Source: Curvibacter lanceolatus ATCC 14669
GTDB lineage: Bacteria > Pseudomonadota > Gammaproteobacteria > Burkholderiales > Burkholderiaceae_C
Direction of reading: 5' to 3'
DNA length: 64,000 nt
Assembly (NCBI RefSeq): GCF_000381265.1
Contig: NZ_KB906258.1
Coordinates: 124,001 to 188,000 of the forward strand
Shown: positions 8,609 to 17,942 of the stretch, piece after piece
Layout of the letters: each line of letters begins with the position of its first letter
How positions within the stretch are numbered: position 1 is the first letter of the stretch
The notes under the pieces: model-generated
What the model saw: the letters and a program-made list of their open reading frames with translations, nothing else
Told to the model about the DNA's origin: nothing
Databases searched by the model: none
Program-made: the position numbers and the translations under genes

Positions 8609-9130
8609 ATGCCCATCATCCGACCCAGCACCGAGGCCGACGTGCCTGCCATCACCGCTATTTATGCCCACCACGTGCTGCATGGCACAGGCACTTTCGA
8701 GGTCGATCCACCCAGTGAGGCCGACATGGCCACCCGGCGTGCTGACGTGCTGGCCAAGGGCCTGCCCTACCTCGTGATGGAGCACGAGGGTCGGGTGGTC
8801 GGCTTCTCGTATTGCAACTGGTTCAAGCCCAGGCCAGCGTACCGCTTCTCTGCCGAAGACTCGATCTACATGGCCGCCGAGGCCAAGGGCCAGGGTTGGG
8901 GCCGAGCCCTGCTCGCCGAACTGGGCGCACGGGCCGAGGCCGTGGGCGTGCGCAAGCTGATTGCTGTGATCGGCGACTCGGCCAACGCGGGCTCGATTGG
9001 CGTGCACCGCAGCGTCGGCTTCACCCCGGCCGGGGTGCTCAAGGCCTGCGGCTGGAAGTTCAACCGTTGGCTTGACATCGTTCTGATGGAAAAAAGCCTG
9101 GGCCAGGGCGACAGCAGCTCGCCCGAGTAA
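8609..9130 (+). CDS. GNAT family N-acetyltransferase, phosphinothricin/methionine-sulfoximine acetyltransferase-like
   Basis: 173-residue GCN5-type acetyltransferase of the Pat/YncA/MddA group. It begins MPIIRPSTEADVPAITAIYA and shows the group-specific HHVLHGTGTFEVDPPSEADM stretch. The acetyl-CoA binding motif A follows (AAEAKGQGWGRALLAEL), then IGDSANAGSIGVHRSVGF and the C-terminal WKFNRWLDIVLMEK. Such enzymes acetylate L-amino-acid sulfoximines/sulfones or glufosinate-like amines; the native substrate here is not determined. It is followed 9 bp later by a TM2-domain gene and probably shares its transcript. Confidence 0.88.
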   Translation: MPIIRPSTEADVPAITAIYAHHVLHGTGTFEVDPPSEADMATRRADVLAKGLPYLVMEHEGRVVGFSYCNWFKPRPAYRFSAEDSIYMAAEAKGQGWGRALLAELGARAEAVGVRKLIAVIGDSANAGSIGVHRSVGFTPAGVLKACGWKFNRWLDIVLMEKSLGQGDSSSPE

Positions 9131-9139
9131 AGTCGGCGC

Positions 9140-9595
9140 ATGAAAAACAAAACCCTGGCCGCGTGGCTGGCCTTTCTGGGCGGGCCACTCGGCCTGCATC
9201 GCTTCTACCTCAAGGGCTGGGGCGACTGGCTGGGCTGGGCTCTGTGGGTTCCGACCCTGTTGGGCCTGTGGGGCCTGGAGCGCGTGCAGGCACTGGGCCT
9301 GGACGACACCCTGAGCTGGGTGCTGCTGCCCGTGCTGGGCTTCAACATCGCGGCCTGCGCCCTGTGTGCCATCGTCTACGGGCTGATGACGCCCGAGAAG
9401 TGGAACCGTCGCTACAACCCGGGCCTGGCCGAAGACGCGGCCCCAGGGCGTACCCACTGGGGCACGATTGCAGTGCTGGCGGCAGCACTGCTGATCGGCA
9501 CTGGCGTGCTGATGACCAGCCTGGTCTACAGCTTTCAGCGCTACTTCGAGTACCAGATCGACGAGGCGCGCAAGATCTCCCAACCCGCCGACTGA
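9140..9595 (+). CDS. TM2 domain-containing small membrane protein
   Basis: 151-residue protein starting MKNKTLAAWLAFLGGPLGLH, followed by RFYLKGWGDWLGWALW: the TM2 pattern, a helix, a G-x-H-RFY-G turn and a second helix. Two more hydrophobic segments follow (about residues 55-75 and 100-123), so three to four membrane passes are likely. TM2 proteins have no settled function in bacteria. It lies 9 bp behind the acetyltransferase and converges with the flavin monooxygenase gene with a 10-bp gap. Confidence 0.75.
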   Translation: MKNKTLAAWLAFLGGPLGLHRFYLKGWGDWLGWALWVPTLLGLWGLERVQALGLDDTLSWVLLPVLGFNIAACALCAIVYGLMTPEKWNRRYNPGLAEDAAPGRTHWGTIAVLAAALLIGTGVLMTSLVYSFQRYFEYQIDEARKISQPAD

Positions 9596-9605
9596 CGTCC
9601 ACGCC

Positions 9606-10820
9606 TCAATCGCGCGAGGGCAAGGGATTGAGCGGATCACCCCCGTACAGCCAGGGCACATCCAGCAGCCGGTCCCCAAGAATCTGCATGCCCAGGTCGC
9701 GCCCCCAGCGCAGCAAGCCGCTGGAATGGAAGATGCGCCCATTGCGCTCGGCCCGGGCCTGTACACGGGCACAGCGCTGCCACCGGTTCAAGGCGTAGCG
9801 CTGCAGTCGGGTGGGCAAATCGATCTCCGTCATGGCCAAGGATTGCGCCAGGGCATGGGCATCTTCGATGGCCATGCCCGCCCCCTGGGCCAGGTAAGGG
9901 CGCATGGGGTGCGCCGCATCGCCCAGCAGGGCCACGCGTCCACGCGCCATCTGCTCGGCCCCCGCCACAGGCGGCCTGTCGCACAGCGCCCACAGGCGCC
10001 ATTCAGGAACCGCCCTGATCAGATCCTGCAAGCCGGCGCAGGTGCCGGCCATGGCAGCCTGCAACTGCTGCGCATTGGTGCTGTGGTCCCAATGGCTGAG
10101 ATCGCCCTCCACCTCGCCGTGCACGATGGCCACCACGTTCTGCCAGTCACCCCCCCGCACCGGGTAGGCCACCACGTGCAGTCGCGGCCCCAGCCAGGCC
10201 GTCACCGACTGAGTGCGCAAGCCGGCAGGCAAGGACGATTGAGGCAGCATGGCGCGGAAGGCCAGATGACCTGTGACTCGCGGCGGGGTGTCACCCCATA
10301 CCTCACGCCGCACCTGACTCCACAAGCCATCGGCCCCCACCAGCACATCGCCTTCGATGCGCTTGCGGCCTTCCAGCTCCAGCGCCACCCCCTCCCCGGC
10401 TGCCGCTGCATGAACACCCTGCACCGCAGAGGCCTGGTTCAGCACGACCTGACCGTGCGCACGGACAGCCTCCAGCAACAGGTGGTGCAGATCGGCGCGG
10501 TGGATGGTGGCATAGGGTGCCCCATACCGCCCTTCGGCACGGCCGCGCAAGGGCAGTGCTCCCAGCACAGCCCCGGACAAGGCTGAACGCACCTGCAGCC
10601 GATCCGGAAAAGCAGCCACAGGCTTCAACGCGGTCTCCAGACCCCAGTGGTGCAACACGCGGACCACGTTCGGACTGATCTGGATCCCCGCCCCCACCTC
10701 ACTGAAGACCGGGGCGCGTTCAAACAGGCGCACCACCCAGCCGGCTTGCGCACAGGCCAGGGCCGCGGCCAAGCCACCAATACCGCCACCGGCCACCAAA
10801 ACTTCGATCTGCTGACTCAT
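9606..10820 (-). CDS. FAD-dependent aromatic monooxygenase (salicylate/3-hydroxybenzoate hydroxylase-like)
   Basis: 404-residue class A flavoprotein monooxygenase. The Rossmann dinucleotide motif GGGIGGL is at residues 11-17 (N-terminus MSQQIEVLVAGGGIGGLAAA), DG (VLVGADGLWS) near 165, and the second FAD motif GDAAHPMRPYLAQGAG near 295. This architecture fits NAD(P)H-dependent hydroxylation of a phenolic acid such as salicylate or 3-hydroxybenzoate; substrate is not predictable from motifs. The start codon overlaps the stop of the c-di-GMP gene upstream (ATGA), so the two are probably translated together, an odd pairing. No ring-cleavage genes are nearby. Confidence 0.85.
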   Translation of the reverse strand: MSQQIEVLVAGGGIGGLAAALACAQAGWVVRLFERAPVFSEVGAGIQISPNVVRVLHHWGLETALKPVAAFPDRLQVRSALSGAVLGALPLRGRAEGRYGAPYATIHRADLHHLLLEAVRAHGQVVLNQASAVQGVHAAAAGEGVALELEGRKRIEGDVLVGADGLWSQVRREVWGDTPPRVTGHLAFRAMLPQSSLPAGLRTQSVTAWLGPRLHVVAYPVRGGDWQNVVAIVHGEVEGDLSHWDHSTNAQQLQAAMAGTCAGLQDLIRAVPEWRLWALCDRPPVAGAEQMARGRVALLGDAAHPMRPYLAQGAGMAIEDAHALAQSLAMTEIDLPTRLQRYALNRWQRCARVQARAERNGRIFHSSGLLRWGRDLGMQILGDRLLDVPWLYGGDPLNPLPSRD

Positions 10821-13800
10821 CCGAGGATTGTGCCGCGCTCAGAGGGCTCGTTTTCGGCCAAGCCTTGCGCTCGCTCAAGCACATCGACCGGTGACGGGCG
10901 CCCGAAGAGATAGCCCTGAAAGGCCCGACACCCACTTTGGTAGAGAAATTCCAGCTGCCCCAGCGTTTCCACCCCTTCGGCCACCACGGCAAGATCCAGG
11001 CTGTTTGCCAAGGCCAAAATGGTGCGGACGATGGCGGCATCGTTGGGATCGACCAGCACATCACGCACAAATGACTGGTCGATCTTCAATTGGTCCAGCG
11101 GCAGGCGCTTGAGGTAGCTCAGGCTCGAATACCCGGTACCAAAGTCGTCCAGCGAGAAGCGCACCCCTTCCATGCGCAACTCGGTCATCTTGGCAATCAT
11201 GTCCTCGACGTCTGTGAGAAGCAGACTCTCGGTCAATTCCAGCTGCAGGCAGCGCGCCCGCGCCCCCGAGCGCGACAGGCTTTGCCGCACCCAGGCCACG
11301 AAATCGGGGTGCCTGAACTGCCGGGCGCTGACGTTGACGGAGATGGTCAGATCACGTGTGGCCTCTTGCTCAGACCAGCGCACGAGTTGGGAGCAGGCCT
11401 GGTCCAGCACCCACTGCCCCAAGGGCAGGATCAGCCCGGTCTGCTCGGCCAGCGGGATGAACTCTGCTGGCGAGACCATGCCACGCTGCGGATGCGCCCA
11501 GCGCACCAGGGCTTCTGCCCCGGTGATGCGCCGCGCGTCATCGACCACAGGCTGGTAATAAAGCAGCAACTCATGGCGCAGCAGTCCCTGGCGCAGATCC
11601 CCCTCCAGGACGGACCGCGCCGTGACCGCGGCCTGCATCTGCGGGTCAAAAAAGCGCAGCGTGTTGCGTCCGTTCGCCTTGGCCTGGTACATGGCCAGAT
11701 CAGCGCGCTTGAGCAACTCGTCAATCGGGGTGTCATCGCCCTGGAACAGGGTGATGCCGATACTGGGTGTGCTGTAGTACTCCAGGCCATTGAGGTCAAA
11801 AGGTTTGTTCATGCTGGCCAGCAGTTTCTCGGCCACGCGTTCGGTCTGCTCGGCCGCTGCGGCCCTGTCCTGGGCCAGGTCTTCCAGCATCAGCACAAAC
11901 TCATCGCCTCCGAAGCGAGCCACCGTATCGCACTGCCGCACGCACTTGACCAGCCGACGCCCAACGTGCACCAGCAGTTGATCGCCCTTGGCGTGGCCCA
12001 AGGTGTCGTTGAGGTCTTTGAAGTTGTCCAAATCCAGGAACAACAAGGCTCCGTGGTTCCCCATACGCTCGCTGGACAGGCAGGCCTGGTGCAGGCGATC
12101 GATCAGCAGGCGACGGTTAGGCAGTTCGGTGAGCGCATCGTAGAAAGCCAGGCGCTCAATCTCGCGCTCCGCCCGCTTGCGATCCGTGATGTCGCGCGCC
12201 ACGCCAAGAATGCCCGTGATTTGACCTTCGTTGTCCCGAATGGGCGTCTTGATGGTTTCGAACAAGCCATGGTGGCCATCCGAGAACACCATGTCCTCTT
12301 CGTAGATCATCGCTTGCTTCAATTTCAGCAATTCCAGGTCACGGGCACGGTAATGCAGGGCGGCCTCCATCGAGAACAACTGCTCGTCAGTGCAACCAAT
12401 GATGGCGTTCTCGCCACGCCCTGCAAACCGCTCGAAGACCGGGTTGCAATACTGGTAACGACCTTCGACGTCTTTCAGGAACACCATGTCAGGCAGCGCA
12501 TTGACCAGGGCCCGCAATCGGGTCTGATTCTGCTGCAGGGCCAACTCCATGGTCTTGCGTTCGGTGGTGTCGATGGCGAAGGCAATGAAGCCGATGATCG
12601 CGCCATCCGCCCCCCGCTCCGGGGCCAATGTGGTGTGGCGGTAGCGCACCTGCCCCGAGGGCAGTTCCACACGGTTCTCGAACACCACCAACTCCCCGGC
12701 CAGAGTGCGCTGCACATAGGGCAGCATGCGCTGCAGCCGATCTGGTGAGACGATGGCCGACAAAGGCTGCCCGCGCATCGCTTCGACCGAATGGCCAAAC
12801 CAGGAAGCATGAGCCTCGTTGACGAACTGGAATCTGAGGTCGCGGTCCAGCCGCGACACCCCACCGGGCATCTGCATGAGAATGCTGGCCAATTGCGCAT
12901 CTTTCTCATGAGCCCGCCGCTCCGCCTCTTTGCGAGGGGTGACATCGATGTTGAACCCAACCAGCCCGCGCACCGACTCGCCCTGCCAGAGGGGCGCCAC
13001 GATGCACAGAAATGAGCGCATGCGCCCCTGCACCAAGGTGTCCATCTCGTACTCGATCACTTCACCTTGCCAGGCCAGGGCGTTGTAGCGCGCCCACCGC
13101 TCCTGCTCGTCCTCCTGATCGGTGCACTGCGCCGGCGTCAGCCCCAGTTGCGTTCCGAAATGCGCCACACGCGCTGGGTTCTCGAGCACCAAGCGCTCCT
13201 GCTCGTCGCGCACCCAGGCTTCGAAAGGCATGTTGTCGACCATGGTGCGCAAAACGGCTTCATTGCTGCGCTGCAATTGCTCATCCAACTTTTCACGGGT
13301 GATGTCCAGCACCAGCCCATCCCACATGACGCGTCCATCCTCCAGATGCCTGGGCGCGGAGCAGACCCGCAGCCACCGCATGGCGCCATTTCTGACAGGC
13401 ATGCGCACCACCACATCCAGCACGGACATCAAGCGTGCAGATTCGGCCTCGGCTGCGCGAAGCGACGCCAGATCCTCGGGCAGCAGGCGCCCATAGAGCA
13501 GCATCGGGTCGCGCAGCACATCGGCCATGTTCATGCCGCCCACACGCTGCACCGCGTCACTCACATACACAAAGCGGTTGTTCCCATTCTGGTCACGTTC
13601 GGCCTGAAAAAGCAGTCCATTGGGAATATTCCTGGCCAGAGCGGCCAACTGGGCCTCGCGATCACGCAACGAGGCCTCGGTCCGCCTCACCAGCTCAAAG
13701 GGCTGGAGGATGTTGATGGCAAACACGGCCCGGAAGATGAGCCCGTCAGCCAGCACCTTGAAGACATGCCCCAGCACGTTGAGCGAATCTTCGGGCGCGT

Positions 13801-14494
13801 GGTAGCTGGCAAATACGACCTCGCCCAGGGCCATCACAAAGCAGGCCCCCGCCAGCCAATACCCACGAGATCGGCCGGTGCGCTGCGCTGAGCCCCAGAA
13901 AGTCACGGCGATCGCAAGATTGGCCAGGCACAGCAGGTATTCGACGAACACCTTGAACGTCGTCAGACCATATTCCGGCACGTAGACCGCAGGCAAACCC
14001 AGAGGGGGCCAGGTGAACAAGCCAAACAAACCCAGCGAAACCCCAACAGCGGCCCCGAACCAGCGTCCGGCCGGGCCCGGCAAACGAAGGTTGATCGCCA
14101 GCATGGTCAAGGCCAGGGTCTCGAAAATTCGGGCCGCCAACCAGAAGTAAATCGCCTTGGAGGTACTCGATGCCGAGAACAAAGATGGCATCCCGGCATA
14201 GGAGAGCGCATGCAAAAGATCACAGACCGCCGTGACCGTGAAACCAAAGATCAGGGCATTGGACTGCCGACGCTGCACCCGATCCAGTGAATACCACGAC
14301 ACCGCGACCACGAGGGAGGCCACCACCACGGCCGACAACTCCAGCATAAGGTGCAAGCCCAGCCACAAACCCTCGCCCCGATCAAACAGCCGCACCGGCG
14401 GGGACAACAACAACACTGACAGAAGCACGCCCGCGACCATCCCCAGGCGGGTCGTGATCGTGCGCGCCTGAAGACTGGCGTCTTGGTCCTTCAT
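10817..14494 (-). CDS. membrane-anchored PAS/GGDEF/EAL c-di-GMP signalling protein
   Basis: 1225-residue bifunctional c-di-GMP enzyme candidate. Residues 1 to about 270 form a multi-helix membrane sensor, resembling MASE3 (SNALIFGFTVTAVCDLLHAL region). About four PAS domains follow (roughly 285-785), each ending in a DIT or DVT-type PAC motif. Then come a GGDEF domain with an intact active site (RFGGDEF), with the inhibitory RxxD motif (RQCD) five residues before it, and an EAL domain (GAEALVRWAHP, DDFGTGYSSLSYL, EGVETLGQL). All key catalytic residues are present, so it may make and degrade c-di-GMP. Its stop overlaps the start of the flavin monooxygenase by 4 nt. The 671 bp upstream hold no gene I can recognise. 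Confidence 0.95.
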   Translation of the reverse strand: MKDQDASLQARTITTRLGMVAGVLLSVLLLSPPVRLFDRGEGLWLGLHLMLELSAVVVASLVVAVSWYSLDRVQRRQSNALIFGFTVTAVCDLLHALSYAGMPSLFSASSTSKAIYFWLAARIFETLALTMLAINLRLPGPAGRWFGAAVGVSLGLFGLFTWPPLGLPAVYVPEYGLTTFKVFVEYLLCLANLAIAVTFWGSAQRTGRSRGYWLAGACFVMALGEVVFASYHAPEDSLNVLGHVFKVLADGLIFRAVFAINILQPFELVRRTEASLRDREAQLAALARNIPNGLLFQAERDQNGNNRFVYVSDAVQRVGGMNMADVLRDPMLLYGRLLPEDLASLRAAEAESARLMSVLDVVVRMPVRNGAMRWLRVCSAPRHLEDGRVMWDGLVLDITREKLDEQLQRSNEAVLRTMVDNMPFEAWVRDEQERLVLENPARVAHFGTQLGLTPAQCTDQEDEQERWARYNALAWQGEVIEYEMDTLVQGRMRSFLCIVAPLWQGESVRGLVGFNIDVTPRKEAERRAHEKDAQLASILMQMPGGVSRLDRDLRFQFVNEAHASWFGHSVEAMRGQPLSAIVSPDRLQRMLPYVQRTLAGELVVFENRVELPSGQVRYRHTTLAPERGADGAIIGFIAFAIDTTERKTMELALQQNQTRLRALVNALPDMVFLKDVEGRYQYCNPVFERFAGRGENAIIGCTDEQLFSMEAALHYRARDLELLKLKQAMIYEEDMVFSDGHHGLFETIKTPIRDNEGQITGILGVARDITDRKRAEREIERLAFYDALTELPNRRLLIDRLHQACLSSERMGNHGALLFLDLDNFKDLNDTLGHAKGDQLLVHVGRRLVKCVRQCDTVARFGGDEFVLMLEDLAQDRAAAAEQTERVAEKLLASMNKPFDLNGLEYYSTPSIGITLFQGDDTPIDELLKRADLAMYQAKANGRNTLRFFDPQMQAAVTARSVLEGDLRQGLLRHELLLYYQPVVDDARRITGAEALVRWAHPQRGMVSPAEFIPLAEQTGLILPLGQWVLDQACSQLVRWSEQEATRDLTISVNVSARQFRHPDFVAWVRQSLSRSGARARCLQLELTESLLLTDVEDMIAKMTELRMEGVRFSLDDFGTGYSSLSYLKRLPLDQLKIDQSFVRDVLVDPNDAAIVRTILALANSLDLAVVAEGVETLGQLEFLYQSGCRAFQGYLFGRPSPVDVLERAQGLAENEPSERGTILG

Positions 14495-15165
14495 GCTGAA
14501 AGCCTATCGATTTCGTTGCACCCTTTATCCGGCAAAAACGACCGATCGACAATAAGAATGTGGAGCATTGCAGCCTAAATACCTCAATACCGACAGCCGA
14601 CTGCCTGGGAACAGTCTTCGTCAGTCCACTGCAAGGTCGGATAGCCTGATACGGCCCACGACACATCGCTTGGCATGGGCCTCCGCGGCCGTGACCAGCA
14701 AGTTTGCACGGCCTCTTTGTGCGAGTGGCATGTCACCCGCCTGAAAACAGGCTGAGAGCTGCCCTTGAGAAAACCAAGGCCGCCTGGCACGCTGCTCGTC
14801 CCCAAACGCAGTGGTGCCCTCTCATGTGGCAAATACCGGCTTGTCAACCCACCCACCAGCGTCTGCAGCTCATTTCACCCACGCCGCTGCATGGCGTTCT
14901 GCAGAATCCGCACCGAGGCACGCACTGAACGTCAAAGCATGCCCCACGGCTGTGCGCATTTCAAGAGGATAGCCAGCATCCCAATGCTTAAATGCGATTG
15001 CACCTTGAGGAAATGAAAATAAGCAACACCTGATTTTCACAATATCAATTCACAACATCAAGCTCATAGATCCACAGGTCGGGCCTGAGGGCATCATCGC
15101 AAATACATTTAGACACAAGTTCACAGCACAAACTGAGCGACTGACCACCCTTCTTGACCGGGGAG
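14495..15165. other. 671-bp gene-free, AT-richer interval
   Basis: Between the c-di-GMP gene start and the H-NS terminator no frame shows a recognisable protein; the short open frames (74-90 codons) lack ribosome-binding sites and family features. Base composition is visibly richer in A/T from about 14,980 to 15,160 than in the flanking genes. No tRNA cloverleaf or c-di-GMP riboswitch consensus was found on reading either strand. It may hold the promoter of the c-di-GMP gene, a small RNA or a decayed gene. Confidence 0.5.
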
Positions 15166-15215
15166 ACAACAAAAAGCCCGAACAGAAAGAGTTCTGGTCG
15201 GGCTTTTTGTTGTCA
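15166..15215 (-). terminator. very strong bidirectional hairpin terminator downstream of the H-NS gene
   Basis: A perfect 17-bp inverted repeat (GACAACAAAAAGCCCGA at 15166-15182 and its complement at 15199-15215) encloses a further 5-bp stem (CAGAA/TTCTG) with an AGAG tetraloop after one mismatch. Both strands have GGGCUUUUUG tails, so it can stop transcription in either direction. It lies 45 bp after the H-NS stop. Confidence 0.92.
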
Positions 15216-15259
15216 TGCGCCAGTCAGCGCAGAACGGGATTCAATCAATCAGACGGAGA

Positions 15260-15562
15260 TCACGCAGCAATCAAAAATTGCGCACGGTCTTGGTCCTGAA
15301 TCCACTTTGGCGCCTTGCCACGGCCAGTCCAAGTTTCGCCTGTGGCGGGATTGCGGTATTTGGCGGCAACCTTGCCACCCTTGGCTGCAGAACTGCTACG
15401 GGCACGCGGTGCCTGGAAAATATCTTCGGCCGTCAGACCAAAATCAGCGACCAAGGTACGCACTTGCGCCACCGCATCGGCGGTTTCACGCTTGCGGGCT
15501 TCTTGAATTTGCTGCTCCAGGGCTTCGCGTTGCTTCAGTAGATCCTTGTACGTGGTGCTCAT
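15260..15562 (-). CDS. H-NS family nucleoid-associated protein
   Basis: 100-residue H-NS/MvaT-type histone-like protein that binds and silences AT-rich DNA. The N-terminal coiled-coil oligomerisation part runs from MSTTYKDLLKQREALEQQI to about residue 40. The C-terminal DNA-binding motif is KYRNPATGETWTGRGKAPKW (residues about 69-88), which is the Burkholderiales/BpH3-type version. The region around it is one of the few AT-richer parts of the window. It has a good promoter and an exceptionally stable terminator, consistent with a highly expressed monocistronic gene. Confidence 0.93.
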   Translation of the reverse strand: MSTTYKDLLKQREALEQQIQEARKRETADAVAQVRTLVADFGLTAEDIFQAPRARSSSAAKGGKVAAKYRNPATGETWTGRGKAPKWIQDQDRAQFLIAA

Positions 15563-15593
15563 GATTTGATCAACCCATTCGTGTTAAAACGCC

Positions 15594-15621
15594 ATTATAG
15601 AAATAAATTCAAGCCGCACAA
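15594..15621 (-). promoter_or_regulatory. candidate sigma-70 promoter of the H-NS gene
   Basis: On the minus strand TATAAT (15594-15599) is preceded at 16 bp by TTGTGC (15616-15621). The -10 lies about 32 bp upstream of the start codon, inside an AT-rich stretch. A perfect -10 with a 3/6 to 4/6 -35 makes this plausible. Confidence 0.55.
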
Positions 15622-15731
15622 AGACCAAGGCTGAACCCTTCTGCAATTTCAGGATTATCTTCACCAACCAGACACGTTGACCTGATTATTGAAGTTCCGG
15701 CAACACCGCGAAATGCGAAATGAGAAGTCCC

Positions 15732-17030
15732 TCAGAGACTGGTACCCAGGGGCCATGCCAGAACTTTGTCAATTCGTCGGCCATCAAGATCCACCACTTC
15801 AAAAATCCAGCCGGCGCACTCAATGCGCTCGCCCGTCGCAGGCAAATGCCCTGATTCAAACATCAACAGGCCCGCCAGGGTGTTGTAGCGGCCGCGCTCT
15901 TCCTCGGGCAACTCGCGAATATCCAGGCGCGCCCGCAATTCATCCACCGGCATCAGCCCATCCAGCAGCCACGACCCCCCCTCGCGCTGCACAGCCCAGG
16001 CATCGGCCTGCGCCAGGGGCTGCAATTCACCGGTGATGGCCTCCAGCACATCGTGCGGCGTCATCAAGCCCTGCACCACACCATATTCATCCACCACCAG
16101 CACCATGCGGGCGGCGCGAGCCCGGAATTGCTCCAGCAACTCCATGCCACTGAGGGTTTCTGGCAGAAATGCAGCCGGCAAGGCATGGGCCTCAATGGGC
16201 CCGGCATGGTCGGGCCCCAACTCCAGCAGCGAAGCGACACTGATCAGCCCCACCACATCATCGAGCGAGCCTCGGCAGACCGGGTACCAGGAATGACTGT
16301 TGAGCGCGCCGGCAGCGCGAATCCGTTGCAGGCACTGCGCCGCAGAATCTTGAGCCTCAAGCCAATCAATCTCAGCCCGGGGCAGCATCATCGACGTCAG
16401 CGGCCGGTCGTCCAGGCGAAACACGTTCTGCACCATCTGGTGCTCATGCTCTTCGATCACCCCGGCGTCCAGCCCTTCCTCGAGGCTGGCCACGATTTCC
16501 TCTTCGGTCACCGAACGCCCCCCCGAATCATCGACCCGCAGCAGACGCAAGACAGCATGGGTGCTGAGAGAGAGCAAACGCACAAAAGGCTTGGCCCCGA
16601 CCGCCACCCAGGACATGGGACGCGAGATCCAGCGAGCCACCGTCTCAGGGTACAGCTGCCCGATGCGCTTGGGCACCAACTCACCGAACACAATGGTGAT
16701 GAAGGTGATGGCCGTCACCACCACCGCCGTCGCCGTGACGCCAGCCACGCCTTCGGGCATGTTCCAGCTCACCAGCCAATGGGCCAGACGATCGCTGAAT
16801 GCGGCCTCACCCAAAATGCCGTTGAGCATGCCGATCGAGGTGATACCGACCTGGACCGAGGACAGGAATTGGGTGGGGTTGTCGAGCAAGGCCAGTGCCG
16901 TGGCCGCGCCCTTGTCGCCCGCTTCGGCCATGGCGGTCAAACGGGCTTTGCGACTCGATGCCAGCGACATCTCGGACATGGCAAACACTGCATTGAGCAG
17001 GGTCAGCAGGGCAATCAGCAGGAAATCCAT
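15732..17030 (-). CDS. CNNM/HlyC-CorC family membrane transporter-associated protein
   Basis: 432-residue protein with an N-terminal DUF21/CNNM membrane domain: MDFLLIALLTLLNAVFAMSE and the MSEMSLASSRKARL motif, then helices to about residue 175. A CBS-pair follows (MLPRAEIDWLEAQDS...; VLVVDEYGVVQGLMTPHDVL) and a C-terminal CorC_HlyC domain (DGLMPVDELRARLDIRELPE). Family members are linked to magnesium or cobalt efflux and resistance; the old hemolysin label is not supported. It is divergent from apaH with a 24-bp gap. Confidence 0.9.
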   Translation of the reverse strand: MDFLLIALLTLLNAVFAMSEMSLASSRKARLTAMAEAGDKGAATALALLDNPTQFLSSVQVGITSIGMLNGILGEAAFSDRLAHWLVSWNMPEGVAGVTATAVVVTAITFITIVFGELVPKRIGQLYPETVARWISRPMSWVAVGAKPFVRLLSLSTHAVLRLLRVDDSGGRSVTEEEIVASLEEGLDAGVIEEHEHQMVQNVFRLDDRPLTSMMLPRAEIDWLEAQDSAAQCLQRIRAAGALNSHSWYPVCRGSLDDVVGLISVASLLELGPDHAGPIEAHALPAAFLPETLSGMELLEQFRARAARMVLVVDEYGVVQGLMTPHDVLEAITGELQPLAQADAWAVQREGGSWLLDGLMPVDELRARLDIRELPEEERGRYNTLAGLLMFESGHLPATGERIECAGWIFEVVDLDGRRIDKVLAWPLGTSL

Positions 17031-17054
17031 GCAGGGGAGTAGAGAATCAACACC

Positions 17055-17888
17055 ATGGCAATGTACTTGATTGGTGATGTCCAGGGCTGCAACGATGCCC
17101 TGGGCCGGCTGCTGGACACACTGGGTTTCTCACCCAGCCGTGACACGATTTACCTGCTGGGCGACCTGGTCAACCGGGGCCCCGACTCCGCCGGGGTGCT
17201 GCGGCGCCTGATGAAACTGGAGGATGCGGCCCGCTGCCTGCTGGGCAACCACGACTTGCACCTGCTGGCCGCGGCCGAAGGTCTGCGCCCCCCCGGACGC
17301 AAGGACACCCTGCAGGGCATCCTGCAGGCCGAAGACCGGGACACCTTGATCGACTGGGTGAGGCGCCAGCCCCTGGCCCGCCATGAGAACGGCGTGTTGA
17401 TGTTCCACGCTGGCGTGCTGCCCAGTTGGACATCCAGCCAGGTCATGGCTTTGGCCCAAGAGGTGCAGGATGTGCTGAGCGGCCCCGACTGGCTCGATTT
17501 CCTGCGCAATATGTACGGCAACCTGCCCTTGGGATGGCGCAATGGCCTGCGTGGGCACGACCGCCTGCGCGTCATCGTCAACGCCCTCACGCGGCTGCGT
17601 TTTTGCACGCCTCAGGGAGAAATGGAATTCGCCAGCACGGAGAGTGCCGATGGCGGGCCACCAGGCTATCTGCCTTGGTTCGATGTACCGGGGCGGGCCA
17701 CCGCCGACACGCTGGTGGCGTTTGGCCACTGGTCGACGCTGGGTTGGCAGAATCGCCCCAACCTGCTTTCGCTGGACACAGGTTGTGTCTGGGGCGGCTG
17801 CCTGAGCGCGGTACGCCTGGGTCAAAACCTTGCCGAGCGAGAATTGATCCAGGTGAAATGCCCGCCCGCCCAGAAGCCTGGGCGCTGA
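17055..17888 (+). CDS. apaH: symmetrical bis(5'-nucleosyl)-tetraphosphatase
   Basis: 277-residue metallophosphoesterase hydrolysing Ap4A to two ADP, and removing Np4 caps from RNA in enterobacteria. The metal-binding motifs are all present: GDVQGCNDAL (GDxQG variant), GDLVNRGPDS and GNHDLHLLA. The start MAMYLIGDVQG matches the family. It stands alone, divergent from the CNNM gene and convergent with rhlE 54 bp downstream. Confidence 0.95.
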   Translation: MAMYLIGDVQGCNDALGRLLDTLGFSPSRDTIYLLGDLVNRGPDSAGVLRRLMKLEDAARCLLGNHDLHLLAAAEGLRPPGRKDTLQGILQAEDRDTLIDWVRRQPLARHENGVLMFHAGVLPSWTSSQVMALAQEVQDVLSGPDWLDFLRNMYGNLPLGWRNGLRGHDRLRVIVNALTRLRFCTPQGEMEFASTESADGGPPGYLPWFDVPGRATADTLVAFGHWSTLGWQNRPNLLSLDTGCVWGGCLSAVRLGQNLAERELIQVKCPPAQKPGR

Positions 17889-17942
17889 CGGTACCTCGCC
17901 GGGCTTCGGCCTTGCCAAAGGCAGGTCACCCGGGGAGGACGG

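Noticed and set aside
14495-14760. c-di-GMP riboswitch before the PAS/GGDEF/EAL gene
   Set aside because: I looked for the GEMM-type consensus on both strands and did not find it.
14584-14928. Small open frames (74-90 codons) in the gap upstream of the c-di-GMP gene
   Set aside because: No ribosome-binding site, no domain and unconvincing composition.
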